Positions 20,801 through 26,876 of a stretch of 64,000 bases of DNA are shown here, in pieces. Within the stretch, counting starts at the first letter, position 1. Every line of letters begins with the position of its first letter. The stretch is from Amyelois transitella. Lineage: Eukaryota > Arthropoda > Insecta > Lepidoptera > Pyralidae. Position numbers and translations under genes: made by a program. The DNA is taken from contig NC_083527.1 in NCBI RefSeq assembly GCF_032362555.1, positions 7,068,001-7,132,000 of the forward strand. Reading direction: 5' to 3'. The notes beneath the pieces were generated by a model, which was given only the letters and a program-made list of their open reading frames with translations, was not told the DNA's origin and did no database searches.

Positions 20801-21401
20801 GGATAAAATAAATGCCAATAAAATGCTTTAAATAAAAAGAGGGAAGCAATTTAAAAGTTAGATGCCACCATCAGTGCTTAACTTAACCTGACTTAACATC
20901 GACAAAGATTATATGCATGCCAATGGTCTGGATACTGAATACGGTGCAGTCCAGATAAAGTATACAGTGCAGTTCAGATAAAGTGGTAAGATAAATGTAG
21001 GAGAGGAGACCCCAGACCCCGAAGCACTTTGGCGGGGGGTGCAACTGGGAATGCGCAAAGATGAGAGAGAGAGAAAGTGGTGGTTAATTTAAACCTTATA
21101 AAGAAAGAAAAAGCACTGATGATATGATACACACTGAACAACAAAATTACGTTAATTAAGAGCTGTAAACTATGAAATAATGATTGCTAATGGCAAACAA
21201 ACCTCTTTCCTCGCTGTCCTCTATTCCTTGCTTCATAGCATCCAAGATACCGACAAAATATTGGTACAATTCTTCGGGCATTTGAGTTCCGCGACCCATC
21301 TGCCCTTTCTTAGCGTATTTCTTTGCATTCGCCAAGAAATTCTTGCGTTTCTTCCTCACCCGCTTCTTGCCTGGATTATTGTCAGTCGTATCATCGCTCA
21401 T
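2607..21401 (-). CDS. NOP9: NOP9, nucleolar Pumilio-like ribosome biogenesis factor (whole gene, 7 exons)
   Basis: Seven exons join in matching phase: 21401-21203, 20717-19853, 19206-19053, 7074-6946, 5727-5560, 4834-4679 and 2843-2607. They total 1908 nt, or 635 residues, about the length of animal NOP9. Residues 12-22 are a basic nuclear/nucleolar signal (KKRVRKKRKNF). The rest is Pumilio-like helical repeats, for example QLGCRVIE, FSSHVIE, NHILRSAL, GSVVLQSVL, GCHVMDAF and GSRAFEQLF. An acidic/lysine-rich insert (KEEDEVPKKKKKH) lies inside exon 2. Known role of the family: RNA binding in the nucleolus during 40S subunit (18S rRNA) maturation. Introns 1 and 2 are moderate. Intron 3 (about 12 kb) holds the CR1/BEL nest. 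Intron 6 holds a tandem array of exon-6 copies. Assignment by memory of family motifs and length; strong. Confidence 0.88.
2935..3290. repeat. Inverted pair of short elements
   Basis: A plus copy (2935 to about 3100, 5' end GTGCCGTGTGGTTCCCGG) is followed directly by a minus copy (about 3101-3290). The pair can fold back on itself. It lies in NOP9 intron 6, about 90 bp from exon 7. Confidence 0.7.
3326..4834 (-). repeat. Tandem array of NOP9 exon-6 units
   Basis: The segment CCTTGAGTTTCCAAACGATC (antisense of the exon-6 end and donor) recurs at 3531, 3879 (as CCTTGAATTT), 4091, 4383 and 4678, and a truncated unit lies at 3326-3500. Unit length is about 292-295 bp where complete. Each unit holds an exon-6 copy plus about 140 bp that includes an RTE-like 3' tail. 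The exon reading frame is open in the copies near 3531-3680 and 4383-4530 and in the expressed-looking copy 4679-4834. The copy at 4091 has a 7-base deletion near its start and the one at 3879 lacks most of the exon. Only the 4834 copy has a good acceptor (TTCTTACAG). Confidence 0.85.
4679..4834 (-). CDS. NOP9: NOP9 exon 6
   Basis: Acceptor TTATTCTTACAG, donor AAG|GTTTGG, phase 0 on both sides, 52 codons (residues 506-557). It codes a Pumilio-like repeat with the core GCHVMDAF. It is the first and best preserved member, in transcript order, of the tandem exon array. A short element starts 27 bp upstream of its acceptor. Confidence 0.85.
4862..5128 (+). repeat. Short element, full length
   Basis: From TGCCGTGTGGTTCCCGGCAC to GACCATATGTATGTATGTATG. 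A representative complete copy, antisense to NOP9 in intron 5. Confidence 0.85.
5384..5552 (+). repeat. 5'-truncated RTE LINE 3' end
   Basis: Matches the last about 150 bases of the intact RTE at 47654-50755 (CCGAAACCGCCGAGCTTGCA, stop codon region GAGGCGTGATTT) followed by a TATG tail. The tail runs to within about 8 bp of the splice donor of NOP9 exon 5. Confidence 0.8.
5560..5727 (-). CDS. NOP9: NOP9 exon 5
   Basis: Acceptor TTTTTTTATTAG, donor CAG|GTGTGC, phase 0 to 0, 56 codons (residues 450-505). Contains FAVLCLRLLPIDRVDLTKLD and the repeat core HGSVVLQSVL typical of NOP9. Confidence 0.85.
5772..6270 (-). repeat. tRNA-derived SINE and neighbouring repeat fragments
   Basis: A short-element 3' remnant (5772-5805) is followed by a minus-oriented tRNA-derived SINE (5817-6050, inverted B box GGGATTCGAACCCGGGA). 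After it comes the inverted GTCTGTCGCGCGGTTCCCC repeat family (about 6085-6245). Confidence 0.75.
6270..6475 (+). repeat. Helitron-like non-autonomous element, truncated
   Basis: 5' end TCTATACTAATATTACAA and the internal signature GGCTATATAACATCACGCTG shared with several copies. The CTAG 3' end is missing here. Confidence 0.6.
6541..6770 (-). repeat. 3' end of the CR1-like LINE family, 5'-truncated
   Basis: Begins with the inverted TTCTA-type tail (GAATAGAATAGAATAGATTT) and carries the conserved CCGCTTCCAAAGCGC...GAAGAAGCGG hairpin. The same hairpin occurs in the 3'UTR of the long LINE at 7780-8181 and at 39690-39905. Confidence 0.7.
6946..7074 (-). CDS. NOP9: NOP9 exon 4
   Basis: 43 codons (residues 407-449) starting FEPMFDELSNKFGAILACGN. 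Donor AAT|GTGAGT; the most likely acceptor is TCTCCTGTTACAAG. An acceptor 15 bases upstream (AATAAG) would also keep frame and add five residues. Purine-rich and TA-rich simple sequence follows the donor. Confidence 0.82.
7137..7370 (-). repeat. tRNA-derived SINE
   Basis: Complete minus copy: inverted 3' end TATACGGGACAAATTACACA, inverted B box GGGATTCGAACCCGGGACC, tRNA-like head ending GAGGCCGTC. Confidence 0.85.
7371..7593. other. NOP9 intron 3, unassigned
   Basis: AT-rich sequence between the SINE and the tandem array. Open frames are short and overlap the SINE. Nothing recognised. Confidence 0.3.
7594..7779 (-). repeat. Tandem array of Helitron-like ends, left part
   Basis: Two copies of a roughly 100-120 bp unit starting CACTAGCTGTCCCGGCAAAC (at about 7596 and 7687). 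The same array resumes on the far side of the LINE at 18158-18600. Confidence 0.75.
8182..9689 (-). CDS. CR1-like LINE ORF2, reverse transcriptase half (split)
   Basis: About 500 residues of non-LTR reverse transcriptase with the usual order of blocks: NYRPISILPVLSKVFEK, QYGFTAGKSTTDA, FCDLSKAFDCVDHQTLL, MGVPQGSILGPFLFLVYVND and the catalytic FADDTS, then the thumb. It ends at a natural stop. The first seven codons of the open frame up to 9708 come from the LTR, so the true LINE sequence begins at the target duplication. Removing the insert and one TTCAG copy (6431 bp) puts this half in the same frame as 16121-17387. The LINE ORF was therefore intact when it was hit. Role: target-primed reverse transcription of the LINE RNA. 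Confidence 0.85.
9690..9916 (-). repeat. BEL/Pao 3' LTR
   Basis: 227 bp, TGTTTA...TAAACA. It differs from the other LTR only by three extra bases near its left end. On the element's coding strand it is preceded by the purine-rich GGTGGGCGGTTA, a likely polypurine tract. A second similar CCGCCCACCA string lies near 9962. Confidence 0.9.
10082..15259 (-). CDS. BEL/Pao Gag-Pol polyprotein, 1725 aa, intact
   Basis: Single open frame without breaks. Order: coiled N-terminus, Gag-like DUF1759 region (LPKITIPKFSGDYLDWPSF, about 118-280), CCHC-type knuckles (CFKCLGASHSAKFC, about 315-385) and an aspartic protease of DUF1758 type with ILDQGSQASF at about 463. Reverse transcriptase follows with YYVDDLMS at about 875, then an RNase H/A17 region. 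The integrase has an HHCC zinc module (about 1353-1390) and catalytic D (GVDFAGP, about 1427), D (SDNGTNF, about 1491) and E (LWEAG, about 1545), with a DUF5641-like C-terminus (PGIGEVVLVKEDGLPPSRW). Known role: particle formation, reverse transcription and integration of the element. All catalytic motifs look intact, so it may still be mobile. DQG replaces the classical D-S/T-G in the protease. Confidence 0.93.
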   Translation of the reverse strand: METLLCKQDDLKERIEKSFINYKKSPKERIKEAYVETRLENLETLWLEFTTNHKKIVGVKEYKQSTYCKQDMYDSTEDIYIDYKSELKSVMSQFKEPKKCEQSTSNYNECSTQSQVRLPKITIPKFSGDYLDWPSFKDMFTSLIHKNQSIDKVQKLHYLKGCLSGEAEQIVKHISVSELNYERCWNLLESRYNNKRYLSHCILKRLLSQKNIVTESASGLKSLLDTTIECLEALSNLQIPVETWDIIIVHLMSLKLDTESKRQWELDVSNINGTDELPTFYQFKEFIGNRYRALEFIEGKKSQGNFSKPKVLHSVTNESCCFCNESHRIIFCKKFGKQDVDSRREFVKTNKLCFKCLGASHSAKFCTSKNNCRICKRSHHSLLHSSVGSTCGTGISEANSVQNTDVKPLIENKAVAKDSGNSVGESSVVSCFSADRSIKEVLLATALVSVDTQKGMQTIRAILDQGSQASFITEATVQFLGLKKIPIKGFVSGIGENSQLCAKSIVDIKLHSVFDKNVVITVKAYVLNSITSFLPSKTVALEWEEFKDLQLADPQFHTPNRINILLGAEVYGMVLRDGIRRASSGTPVAQATSLGWIVSGAVKETSSASNNIVVMHAHIDDNEMLKKFWELESDAGLKQDRILTVEEQKCETIFTETTRRDSEGRYIVKLPLRDSENMLPSNSREIAEKRLLLLEARLKKNEDLKKEYKKVIDEYIELGHMELVPDSEKNKVNAVYLPHHAVVNLQRDTTKVRVVFDASCKGKNGKSLNDALMLGPTLQPELRHLIIKWRTYPITLSADIVKMYRQVKVDEEHVDLQRILWRDDECSEIKDYRLLRVTFGTASAPYLAVRALQQVAHDEGGVYPTASERVKNDYYVDDLMSGVETEAEGIKLYEEMNKLLGKGGFTLQKWTSNNDEFIEKLKEIGRKKDEKGTNVKEVLNLKMDSTIKILGLTWCREEDSFKYVVKLMPPKIPATKRSIISDISRLFDPLGWVAPSIIIAKIIIQKMWLAGVDWDEEVPDNIVQEWFKYREELLKLNEINLPRWYGTRKTDEVVELHGFSDASKLAYAAVVYIRIIDKDGKIHVALISAKTKVAPVKQISIPRLELCGAVLVTRLLIEIAGVLNVEKSNLHAWTDSTVVLAWINNHPSRWQTFVANRVSEIVTTLEPQQWSHISTKHNPADCASRGTQPAQLVETPIWFSGPDFLHESSITYTKLKTATTDLGLAKVHCSTVEHSIIERFSSLTRLIRVTAYCRRFLKMKSPRQAVSNYLTSEELSSAFDCLIKIIQNEHFEKEINNIKLKIDINKKSKIHNLNPFIDNKNLLRVGGRLEFSCLLESQKHPILLPKCHLTSLIIAHAHRTTMHGGYQLMLSFLRSKYWILGMKQLIKGHIRKCVRCIRFAKAPPTPIMGQLPTVRVTPSRPFANSGVDFAGPINMRSARGRGHHSYKGYICLFVCMSTKAVHIEAVSDLTTNGFLQAFKRFVARRGPCHNMYSDNGTNFLGASRELERMFQSEKRDISREVAEFLATNGTSWHFIPPRAPNFGGLWEAGIKSVKSHLNRVIGDTTLTYEEMSTVLAQVEACLNSRPLSRLDKENDIGMILTPGHFITGDTLVTAPDYNFQSSNVSSLRRWQHTQKMLQDFWRCWSKEYLAQYYCRYRWSVHTPEPGIGEVVLVKEDGLPPSRWLYGVIVKKHPGRDGVTRVVTLRIKNSHIKRPVSKIIVLPVTS
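15260..15872 (-). other. BEL/Pao 5' untranslated leader
   Basis: Lies between the Gag-Pol start codon and the primer binding site. It has a GC-rich part near 15675-15870 unlike the AT-rich element. No separate gene seen; likely holds packaging and translation signals. Confidence 0.5.
15873..15890 (-). promoter_or_regulatory. BEL/Pao primer binding site, tRNA-Tyr type
   Basis: The plus strand reads ATCCGGCTCGAAGGACCA, identical to the 3' end of eukaryotic tRNA-Tyr with CCA added, one base from the 5' LTR. The element RNA is therefore complementary to tRNA-Tyr over 18 bases. Confidence 0.85.
15892..16115 (-). repeat. BEL/Pao 5' LTR
   Basis: 224 bp, TGTTTA...TAAACA. It should carry the promoter for the element on the minus strand. 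Confidence 0.9.
16116..17387 (-). CDS. CR1-like LINE ORF2, endonuclease half (split)
   Basis: APE-type endonuclease: LCLTEHWL near the start, then CVYSPPN, the ICGDFNIDI block and LPSDHTGQYV. A linker leads towards the reverse transcriptase. Just upstream of the first ATG the same frame continues without a stop (IIHQNIQGLPGKELEVQL) to overlap the ORF1 stop at about 17462, so initiation may be upstream or by reinitiation. After residue KKSE the frame runs into the BEL 5' LTR. It nicks the DNA target for the LINE. Confidence 0.82.
17462..18157 (-). CDS. CR1-like LINE ORF1 fragment with SGNH-esterase-like domain
   Basis: About 231 residues, 5'-truncated by the insertion event. Blocks resemble an SGNH hydrolase: LFSDGIGSNMG near the start, VILIGDS in the middle, FLSRYHKNKIATLV near the end (terminal His block). 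Esterase-like ORF1 domains are known in CR1/L2-group elements. The role in transposition is probably RNA or lipid binding and is not settled. The end overlaps the start of ORF2. Confidence 0.65.
   Translation of the reverse strand: MLSPTPSAGNLLDTYSNSEPCKPHYNYNTVLFSDGIGSNMGKFFCDTLNQSFINYCMPNASFTQIIERINNVNLNNKSTIVILIGDSFKIGRKDIINCFESLNKLKVNQIILCAFPYMSCQSPKLNKNIHLLNNFMHSLTCRHSDKFVFFDTNNFIGDCFKTNDRIFLSRYHKNKIATLVASNINVWTSLHCKRNINYKLTTELPTLCDGNSVDLTVNLNCTLRQRETLEG
18158..18600 (-). repeat. Tandem array of Helitron-like ends, right part
   Basis: Four units starting CACTAGCTGTCCCGG at about 18193, 18295, 18417 and 18516, spaced about 100-120 bp, with ATACTATATACTATAC linkers. Inverted, the units match the 3' end of elements at 30720-30935 and 62935-63062 (CAACGTTTGCCGGGACAGCT). 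The CR1-like LINE interrupts the array. Confidence 0.75.
18630..18990 (+). repeat. Short element and a 3' partial copy
   Basis: Copy 1 starts ACCGTGTGGTTCCCGGCACC and reaches about 18868. A second 3'-end piece runs 18905-18985 with a TATGTATGTGTATG tail, about 65 bp from the donor of NOP9 exon 3. Confidence 0.75.
19053..19206 (-). CDS. NOP9: NOP9 exon 3
   Basis: Acceptor ACTTTATCACCAG, donor GAG|GTTGGC, 154 nt, phase 2 to 0 (residues 355-406). Codes LLEAALFVAKKKMYTQIYAR and QLATVSMLNYTVQRLID. The donor is not consensus after +3. Read-through would meet a stop three codons later (EVGA then TGA), which would truncate the protein at about 410 residues. Confidence 0.82.
19267..19515 (+). repeat. 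Short element, 5' end damaged
   Basis: AATAGAACCACTCCATC through GATGTGATTATATGTATT, in NOP9 intron 2. Confidence 0.7.
19516..19852. other. NOP9 intron 2 remainder
   Basis: AT-rich. Contains a GGAAACGCGATAACTTTCGAAC segment seen in Helitron-like repeats (compare 46190-46230). No gene. Confidence 0.35.
19853..20717 (-). CDS. NOP9: NOP9 exon 2
   Basis: 865 nt, phase 1 to 2, residues about 67-354. Acceptor TTATTTCCAG at 20728-20718, donor CAG|GTGAGT. Contains Pumilio-like cores QLGCRVIEILLPYC, NFSSHVIETMLRVAC and YANHILRSALKCLSG, plus an acidic/lysine-rich insert. The end is acidic (IEIGDDDDGNGD). Confidence 0.88.
20718..21202. other. NOP9 intron 1
   Basis: 485 bp, notable for having no copy of the common repeats. 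It has two near-duplicate strings around GCAGTYCAGATAAAGT at 20945-20985. No gene. Confidence 0.4.
21203..21401 (-). CDS. NOP9: NOP9 exon 1 (start codon)
   Basis: ATG at 21401-21399, 199 nt, donor AGAG|GTTTGT in phase 1. Codes the basic N-terminus GKKRVRKKRKNFLANAKKYA and the acidic helix EELYQYFVGILDAMKQGIED, which matches the N-terminus of NOP9 proteins. Confidence 0.87.
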
Positions 21402-21980
21402 CTTTATTAATTTATTTAGATTTTTGTGATTTTAGCAAATCAAAACAACTTAGACCCAGGTGGAATTTGAGGTTATTTAACTGTCAGATGTCAAACACAC
21501 GTTTCTTTGACATAAAGACATAATGTTACTTAAAACCGTTCCATTTTAGGTTTTGAATATAAACATTGGCAAAGCTAAAAATAATTTATTTTGTTGTATA
21601 ATATTTATTTTTCCCATTTATTTTGCTTAAAATGTTTCTCTTAATTACAGCCAAACAATTTTCTCTATTTAAGTAACACACAAGTCAACTTATTTTCTTT
21701 CGTCACTATACACAACTAATGGAAAAAGAAAACAAAATCAGCTTCAATTTTACCGATATGGAAAGCATTATGGAAAATTGTTAAGTGGTTTTTTGCATAT
21801 AACCTGAGATATTTATTTATTTATAAATTTACAAGCACATTACATAAATAAATAAAAATTAATTTATAAAAAATAGTAAATAAGTTAATCCTTCTTATCC
21901 GGGTCAAATAAAGATAGGGCCAATCAAGGACTGTTGTTGGAATTAAGATTTATGTTTTTCATAAGATAATAACATAACCT
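21402..21980 (-). promoter_or_regulatory. Upstream region of NOP9
   Basis: Non-repetitive AT-rich sequence upstream of the start codon, where promoter and 5'UTR must lie. No TATA box at a clear position and no CpG cluster. Confidence 0.35.
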
Positions 21981-21982
21981 GT

Positions 21983-22470
21983 TATCACGTCTGTATCCCA
22001 TGTGGGTAGGGTTGCCACCTTTTTTTGAAGAAAAATATTTTTTTTTTTTAATTAAAAAAATATATAGTACTTTTGGGATATTCAAGAAAAAAAAATAGTA
22101 CACATCTATTTTCAATCATTATTTATTTTTCCATGAGTATTTATTATTACTTTTCGCTTTTGCCATCAATATTCTATTAATTTTAAAATAATAATAGGCA
22201 TAATACATGAATGAGTTTCGTTCAAAAATTCCCTATACAGCGGGTGCGTTCCATTCACAGTCAATTAAAAAAAATAGCGACAATTGAATTAGCGTAAAAA
22301 ATATAGTATTTTTCGTCCTATATTGTTTTTATATAATATATAGTACAATTAACTTAAATATAGTACGATACTATATAATATAGTACGGGTGGCAACCCTA
22401 CATGTGGGGTAGGCAGAGCCAACAGTCATCAGAAGATTGAATGGCCACGTTCAGCTGTTTGGTTTATAGA
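21983..22470 (-). repeat. Short element split by a hAT-like MITE
   Basis: The inverted 3' end ATCACGTCTGTATCC is at 21984-21998 and the continuation GGTAGGCAGAGCCAACAGTC at 22408 onwards. The element is interrupted by the MITE listed next. Confidence 0.75.
22007..22400. mobile_element. hAT-like MITE, 394 bp
   Basis: Perfect 13-bp terminal inverted repeats TAGGGTTGCCACC and GGTGGCAACCCTA. The 8-bp target duplication CATGTGGG stands at 21999-22006 and 22401-22408. The 8-bp duplication and YAGGG-type ends are the hAT signature. The interior is AT-rich, with repeated TATAGTA strings and no transposase. Confidence 0.85.
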
Positions 22471-22769
22471 ATTATGTTTTTAATTTCTGCCACATTTCGG
22501 CCATATACCTATAATTTACCTACACTAATTTATAAAATACTTCAATGTTTAGATACTTTATGTTTTGGTGTGATTTGTCTAGAAATGTAATTAGGTATAA
22601 GTCTACAGAATAATTTCATATTTGTATTGTCGTAATAATAATTGTAAAGTTTCATCCACAGAAATTCAAAAGATTTTAAATTATAGAGAAATAACTTATT
22701 TCAATACTTACTTTATTGTTTCATTCTTTCGTACCTCTTATAACATCAATGTTTTGATGATAAAGATCC
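22471..22769. other. AT-rich intergenic sequence
   Basis: No gene or known repeat recognised. Confidence 0.3.
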
Positions 22770-22945
22770 TCAATGCTTTTTATGTGCGCTGCCTTTTTAA
22801 TTATGGATTTTCCTTTTTGGTTGACTGGAAGAAATCCCTTTTGGGATAAGTTTGTATTTGTTTTTATTGTAAATATTCTTCTAAATCCAATAAATGTTTT
22901 TTAATTTGTTATATTTATTTTTATGTGCAATAAAGAGCTAATACA
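22770..22945 (+). repeat. LINE 3'-end remnant
   Basis: GTTGACTGGAAGAAATCCC...GCAATAAAGAGC resembles the common 3' end of an insect non-LTR family. A second copy lies at 44195-44375 (GTTGGCTGGAAGAGATCC...ACAATAAAGC). Confidence 0.5.
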
Positions 22946-22979
22946 CAAACAAACAATTAAGTAGTAATCATAATAAATT

Positions 22980-23480
22980 CAAAGAGCCAAAACCATGTTA
23001 TGCTTATGAATGCTAACCACATTTCCTATCTTGGATAGCCATCGATGAATGAATCATTAACATTATAAACATGCGCCTGTCTGCATTAATTCTACAAAGC
23101 AATCGCCTGTAAACGCAGAGAAAGGGATAAACGTGTGGCTTGCTCTGTCCAGCACGAGTAAACCTTTGAATGCAACCACGAGCATGACCGGTCACGGAAA
23201 CTAGTTTCACGCAAACCGGCGCACGCGCGGCAGCGCATTTCAACCCGCGAGATTAAAAAATTATCATTTTTTTAATTAGTTCCTAACGATAACTTTGCCT
23301 GAAAAAAAGTATATAAGTAGTCAATAAAAAAAAAATTGAGACTAAAAAAATAAATTTGAATTGAGAATTTTTTGAGAAAAGGCGCGTTTGTCGTTCGATT
23401 AGTTAGATTCAATTGTTTGTTTATTACTGGAATTTAATTGTGTTTTCAGAATTACTCCGGACCTAGGCGGTTAATTGAGG
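22980..23480 (+). promoter_or_regulatory. Candidate promoter and 5'UTR exon
   Basis: A locally CpG-richer, non-repeat stretch (23090-23255) is followed by a TATA-like AGTATATAAGTAG at about 23304. Past it is a leader free of ATG that ends at a possible donor GAG|GTTGGT near 23480. It could be the 5' end of the FERM gene, whose first coding exon at 30150 starts with a splice acceptor. This is inference without transcript data. Confidence 0.3.
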
Positions 23481-23837
23481 TTGGTACTTTTAATTATTGT
23501 TACGAGTAGTTTAACAACTTCGTTGCCGAGAAGACGCGGGACAGGACTTGAAATACCGGGGAAGGCGTTGACCTTTGCCTGTGACAAACTCCTAACCAGC
23601 TCTCTTATCCGAAACCTGTAAAAATCGGGTTTTACATTGAGGTGAACGATGAATATGAAATGAGCTTTAAAAAAATGGTTGCCAAGTTTTTTTTTTCTGT
23701 GAAGCTTTTCGTAACCATGCGGAGTCATTAAATTCAGTTAACTTAGTTCCCTAATTAAGTAGACTCCTACTTCATAGAGCTAAAAAATTTTTCCTTAGTT
23801 GTAGTAATTTAATTTTTCGAAGAGATTTATTAAGTAA
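23481..23837. other. Unassigned sequence downstream of the candidate promoter
   Basis: No gene or repeat recognised. The minus-strand open frame has no recognisable features. Confidence 0.25.
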
Positions 23838-24122
23838 CTAGCTGTGCCCGCGACTTCGTTCGCGTGGTATACTTAGTTATTTTGGGCATCATTGAAGCCC
23901 TCAAGGAAGAATATTTTTCCCCGGTTTTTTTTCACATTTTCCATTATTTATTCGCTGCTAATAGTTGCAGCGTGATGTTATATAGCCTAAAGCATTCCTG
24001 GATAAATGGTCTTAACACACACATAATTTTTCAATTCGAACCAGTAGTTCCTGAAATAAGCGTTTTCAAACAAACTCTTCAGCTCTATAATATTAGTAGG
24101 ATAGATTAGTATTAGTATAGAT
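23838..24122 (-). repeat. Helitron-like non-autonomous element
   Basis: Inverted CTAG end CTAGCTGTGCCCGCGACTTC with its small GC hairpin, internal CAGCGTGATGTTATATAGCC, and the inverted TC end ATATTAGTAGGATAGATTAG. Confidence 0.65.
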
Positions 24123-24400
24123 TCACTGCATTAATCGAAAAAAAAATATGTCATTCTACGGAACATATGTTAGTTAAATACAAATCTCAAAACCTGATAT
24201 AAATATTTTGACTCGATAGAAAAAAAAACCGTCTCAATTTCCGATCAATTTCTCGCGAATCGCGGCAAAATCGTGACGGGAACCGTTAACTACGCGTAGG
24301 TAGCCACCTCCTGTGAAGCGAAGAATTCAGATTCGGTAGAATTGTCGTGACTTGAATAGTCATCATCGGATCGAATTAATATAAATTGTATTTTTAAAAT
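24123..24400. other. Unassigned sequence with CG-containing block
   Basis: 24225-24370 is richer in CG than its surroundings (TTTCTCGCGAATCGCGGC) and is not one of the common repeats. Could be regulatory; nothing firm. Confidence 0.25.
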
Positions 24401-24960
24401 TGCCGTGTGGTTCCCGGCACCAATACAAAAAAGAATAGGACCACTCCACCTCTTTCCCATGGATGTCGTAAATGGCGACTAAGGGATAGGCTTACAAAAT
24501 TGGGATTCTTATTTTAGGCGATGGGCTAGCAACCTGTCACTATTTGAATCTCAATTTTATCATTAAGCCAAATAGTTGAACGTGGCCATTCAGTCTTTTC
24601 AAGACTGTTGGCTCTGTCTACCCCGCAAGGGATATAGACGTGACCATATGTATGTATGTATGCATATATTTTTAAACGAGTTCTTTTAAGTCAAAAATAT
24701 TCGTTGCTGTTGGCACTGTCTACCACATAAGGGATAAAGATGTGATGTGAATCTGAATATGTTTCATTTAAAAGTAAGTAGGTCCATGTCTTTCCCATGA
24801 GTGTCGTAAAAGGCGACTAAGGGATAGGCTCATAAACTTGGCATTTTTCTTTTAGGCGATCCTATAAGTTACACGTAGCCTATCAGTTTTTCAAGACTGC
24901 CGGCTCTGTCTACCCCGCAAGGGACATAGACGTGATTATACATATGTATGTAGTTTACCA
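24401..24960 (+). repeat. Short elements, one full and two partial
   Basis: Full copy 24401-24664 (5' TGCCGTGTGGTTCCCGGCAC, 3' ATGTATGTATGC), a small 3' piece near 24700-24740 and a 5'-truncated copy 24780-24955. Confidence 0.8.
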
Positions 24961-25277
24961 AAATAATTAATACGGCTACCCACCTAAACTGCCAAAGAAT
25001 TGTTAAAAACTTTCAAAGTCCAAAGAAATTGGTGTCTAGATAGCCTTAATTACTACACAGATTAACACGGTATCCAGGTCAAATTGATAATACTCCTGTG
25101 ACCTCAGAGACTAGGCGCGGGAGTGGTTGAGAAATGTTTTGAGATTAAAAGTATAGTGCGCTTTGACATTTTTTATTTTGGTGCCGAGAACCACACGGCA
25201 CTGAAGGCATACTGCACAGTAGTAAATTTTGTTATAATTAATGTGGAATAAAGGGTATTAAATCTATCTATCTATTA

Positions 25278-25602
25278 GTGCCGTGTGGTTCACGGCATCA
25301 ATAGAAAAAAGAATAGGACCACTCCACCTCTTTCCCGTGGATATCGTAAAAGGCGATTAAGGGATATGTTTATAAACTTGGGATTCTTCTTTAAGGCTAG
25401 CAACCTGTCACTATTTGAATCTCAATTCTATCTAAAGCCAACCAATATTCTTGAACAGACTGATAGGCCACGTTCACTTTGCTAACCCATCGAATAAAAG
25501 AAGAATCCCAAGTTAATGAGCCTATCCCTTAGTCGCCTTTTACGACATCCATGGAAACAAGATGAAAATGGTACTTTTCTTTTTTTTTTTATTGGTGCCG
25601 CG
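25278..25602. repeat. Head-to-head inverted pair of short elements
   Basis: A plus copy (25278 to about 25440) and a minus copy (about 25440-25602, ending ATTGGTGCCGCGAAT) meet near their middles with almost no spacer. The RNA could form a stem of roughly 150 bp. Confidence 0.7.
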
Positions 25603-26221
25603 AATCGAACAGATGAACTTACTTTTATAATATTAGTTTGTACTTACTACCTTTTTTTACGCGGGGCTTTGCTTATGCGGGATTTGCGTAAAACCATGGA
25701 TTATTTTGTTAGTGTTGCTAAATTCGCGTGTAGGTGGGGCTAAATTCACGCGGGCGGAGCCGCGGGCGAAAGTCAGTAGAGTACTTATACGAATACTTAC
25801 TCATATCATCACTGTTTGACGTCATTCCAAAAAGTTACTAATGTGTCATTTCTCACACTATTTTAACGAAGATGGACTAATATACTGCTAATTAGGTACT
25901 TTTTAATGCAATTCCTTTGTTGAGAAACTCATTTAGTTAGTTAACTTTTTAGACAGTGAATGTATGACTACAGACTACGGCCCAGGTCTTGAATTTCTAG
26001 ATAGCTTTGTAATAAAATTTCAGAATTCAAATATTATAAGTACCTAAGTATTTTTAAACCAAATCCTGTTCAATACAGACATTTAACTAATGGATGTTTA
26101 CGTTATATGGTATTCCGTTGTAAATTACATACCTACGTTAAAACGTATATCGAATTGAAATGATTTCCCTCGAGTCGAGCATTATGGTATACGAAGAGAG
26201 TAAACACCATGAAGAAACTTG
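25603..26221. other. Intergenic or intronic sequence
   Basis: 25603-25790 ends in a Helitron-like CACGCGGGCGGAGCCGCGGG segment. The rest is AT-rich with nothing recognised. Confidence 0.3.
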
Positions 26222-26555
26222 CACATCTATACTAATATTGTAAAGCTGAAGAGTTTGTTTGTTTGTTTGTTTGAACGCGCTAATCTCAGGAACTACTGGT
26301 TCAACGTGAAAAATTTAAAAAAAGCTTAAAAAATCAAGGAACTTCTCCCGTTTTCCCAACATTTTCTTTCACTGCTCTGCTCCTACTGATTGTAGCGTAA
26401 TGAAAAGTATACTATAACCTGCTCTGTAGTATGAAGAATAACTGTACCAAGTTTCATTAAAATCCGTCAAGTAGTTTTTGTTTCTATAAAGAACATACAG
26501 ACAGACAGATAGACAGACAAAAATTTTATTGATTGCATTTTTGGCATCAGTATCG
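26222..26555 (+). repeat. Helitron-like non-autonomous element
   Basis: TCTATACTAATATTGTAAAG start and GTTTGTTTG run, then a body with CCTGCTCTGTAGTATGAAG and a GACAGACAGATAGACAGACA tract. Confidence 0.55.
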
Positions 26556-26632
26556 GTCACTAATCACCCCCTGATAGTTATTTTGAAAATATATTCCATG
26601 TACAGAATTGACCTCTCTACAGATTTATTATA

Positions 26633-26671
26633 AGTAAGATAAGATAAGATAAGATAAGATAAGATAAGATG
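26633..26671. repeat. AAGAT pentanucleotide microsatellite
   Basis: About seven units of AAGAT in a row. Confidence 0.9.
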
Positions 26672-26876
26672 GGATGCTACAGAATCTACAAACTGTTAAG
26701 TGCCAATGTTAGTGCGTGGAATAGTGCCAAGTTTAGATATTCTTGAAACAATTATATTACAGACAGTTCAAATTCTGTTATTCAGCAATAATATTTATTT
26801 GCTGCGTACATTGATAGTTTACAGCTGGAAATATATATGAAAGAAATATATGTCTTTTTTTTAAAAACGGACTAAA

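Noticed and set aside
21924..22115. Small minus-strand frame at the hAT-like MITE
   Set aside because: Crosses the junction between a short element and the MITE and is low complexity (F, K, Y rich).
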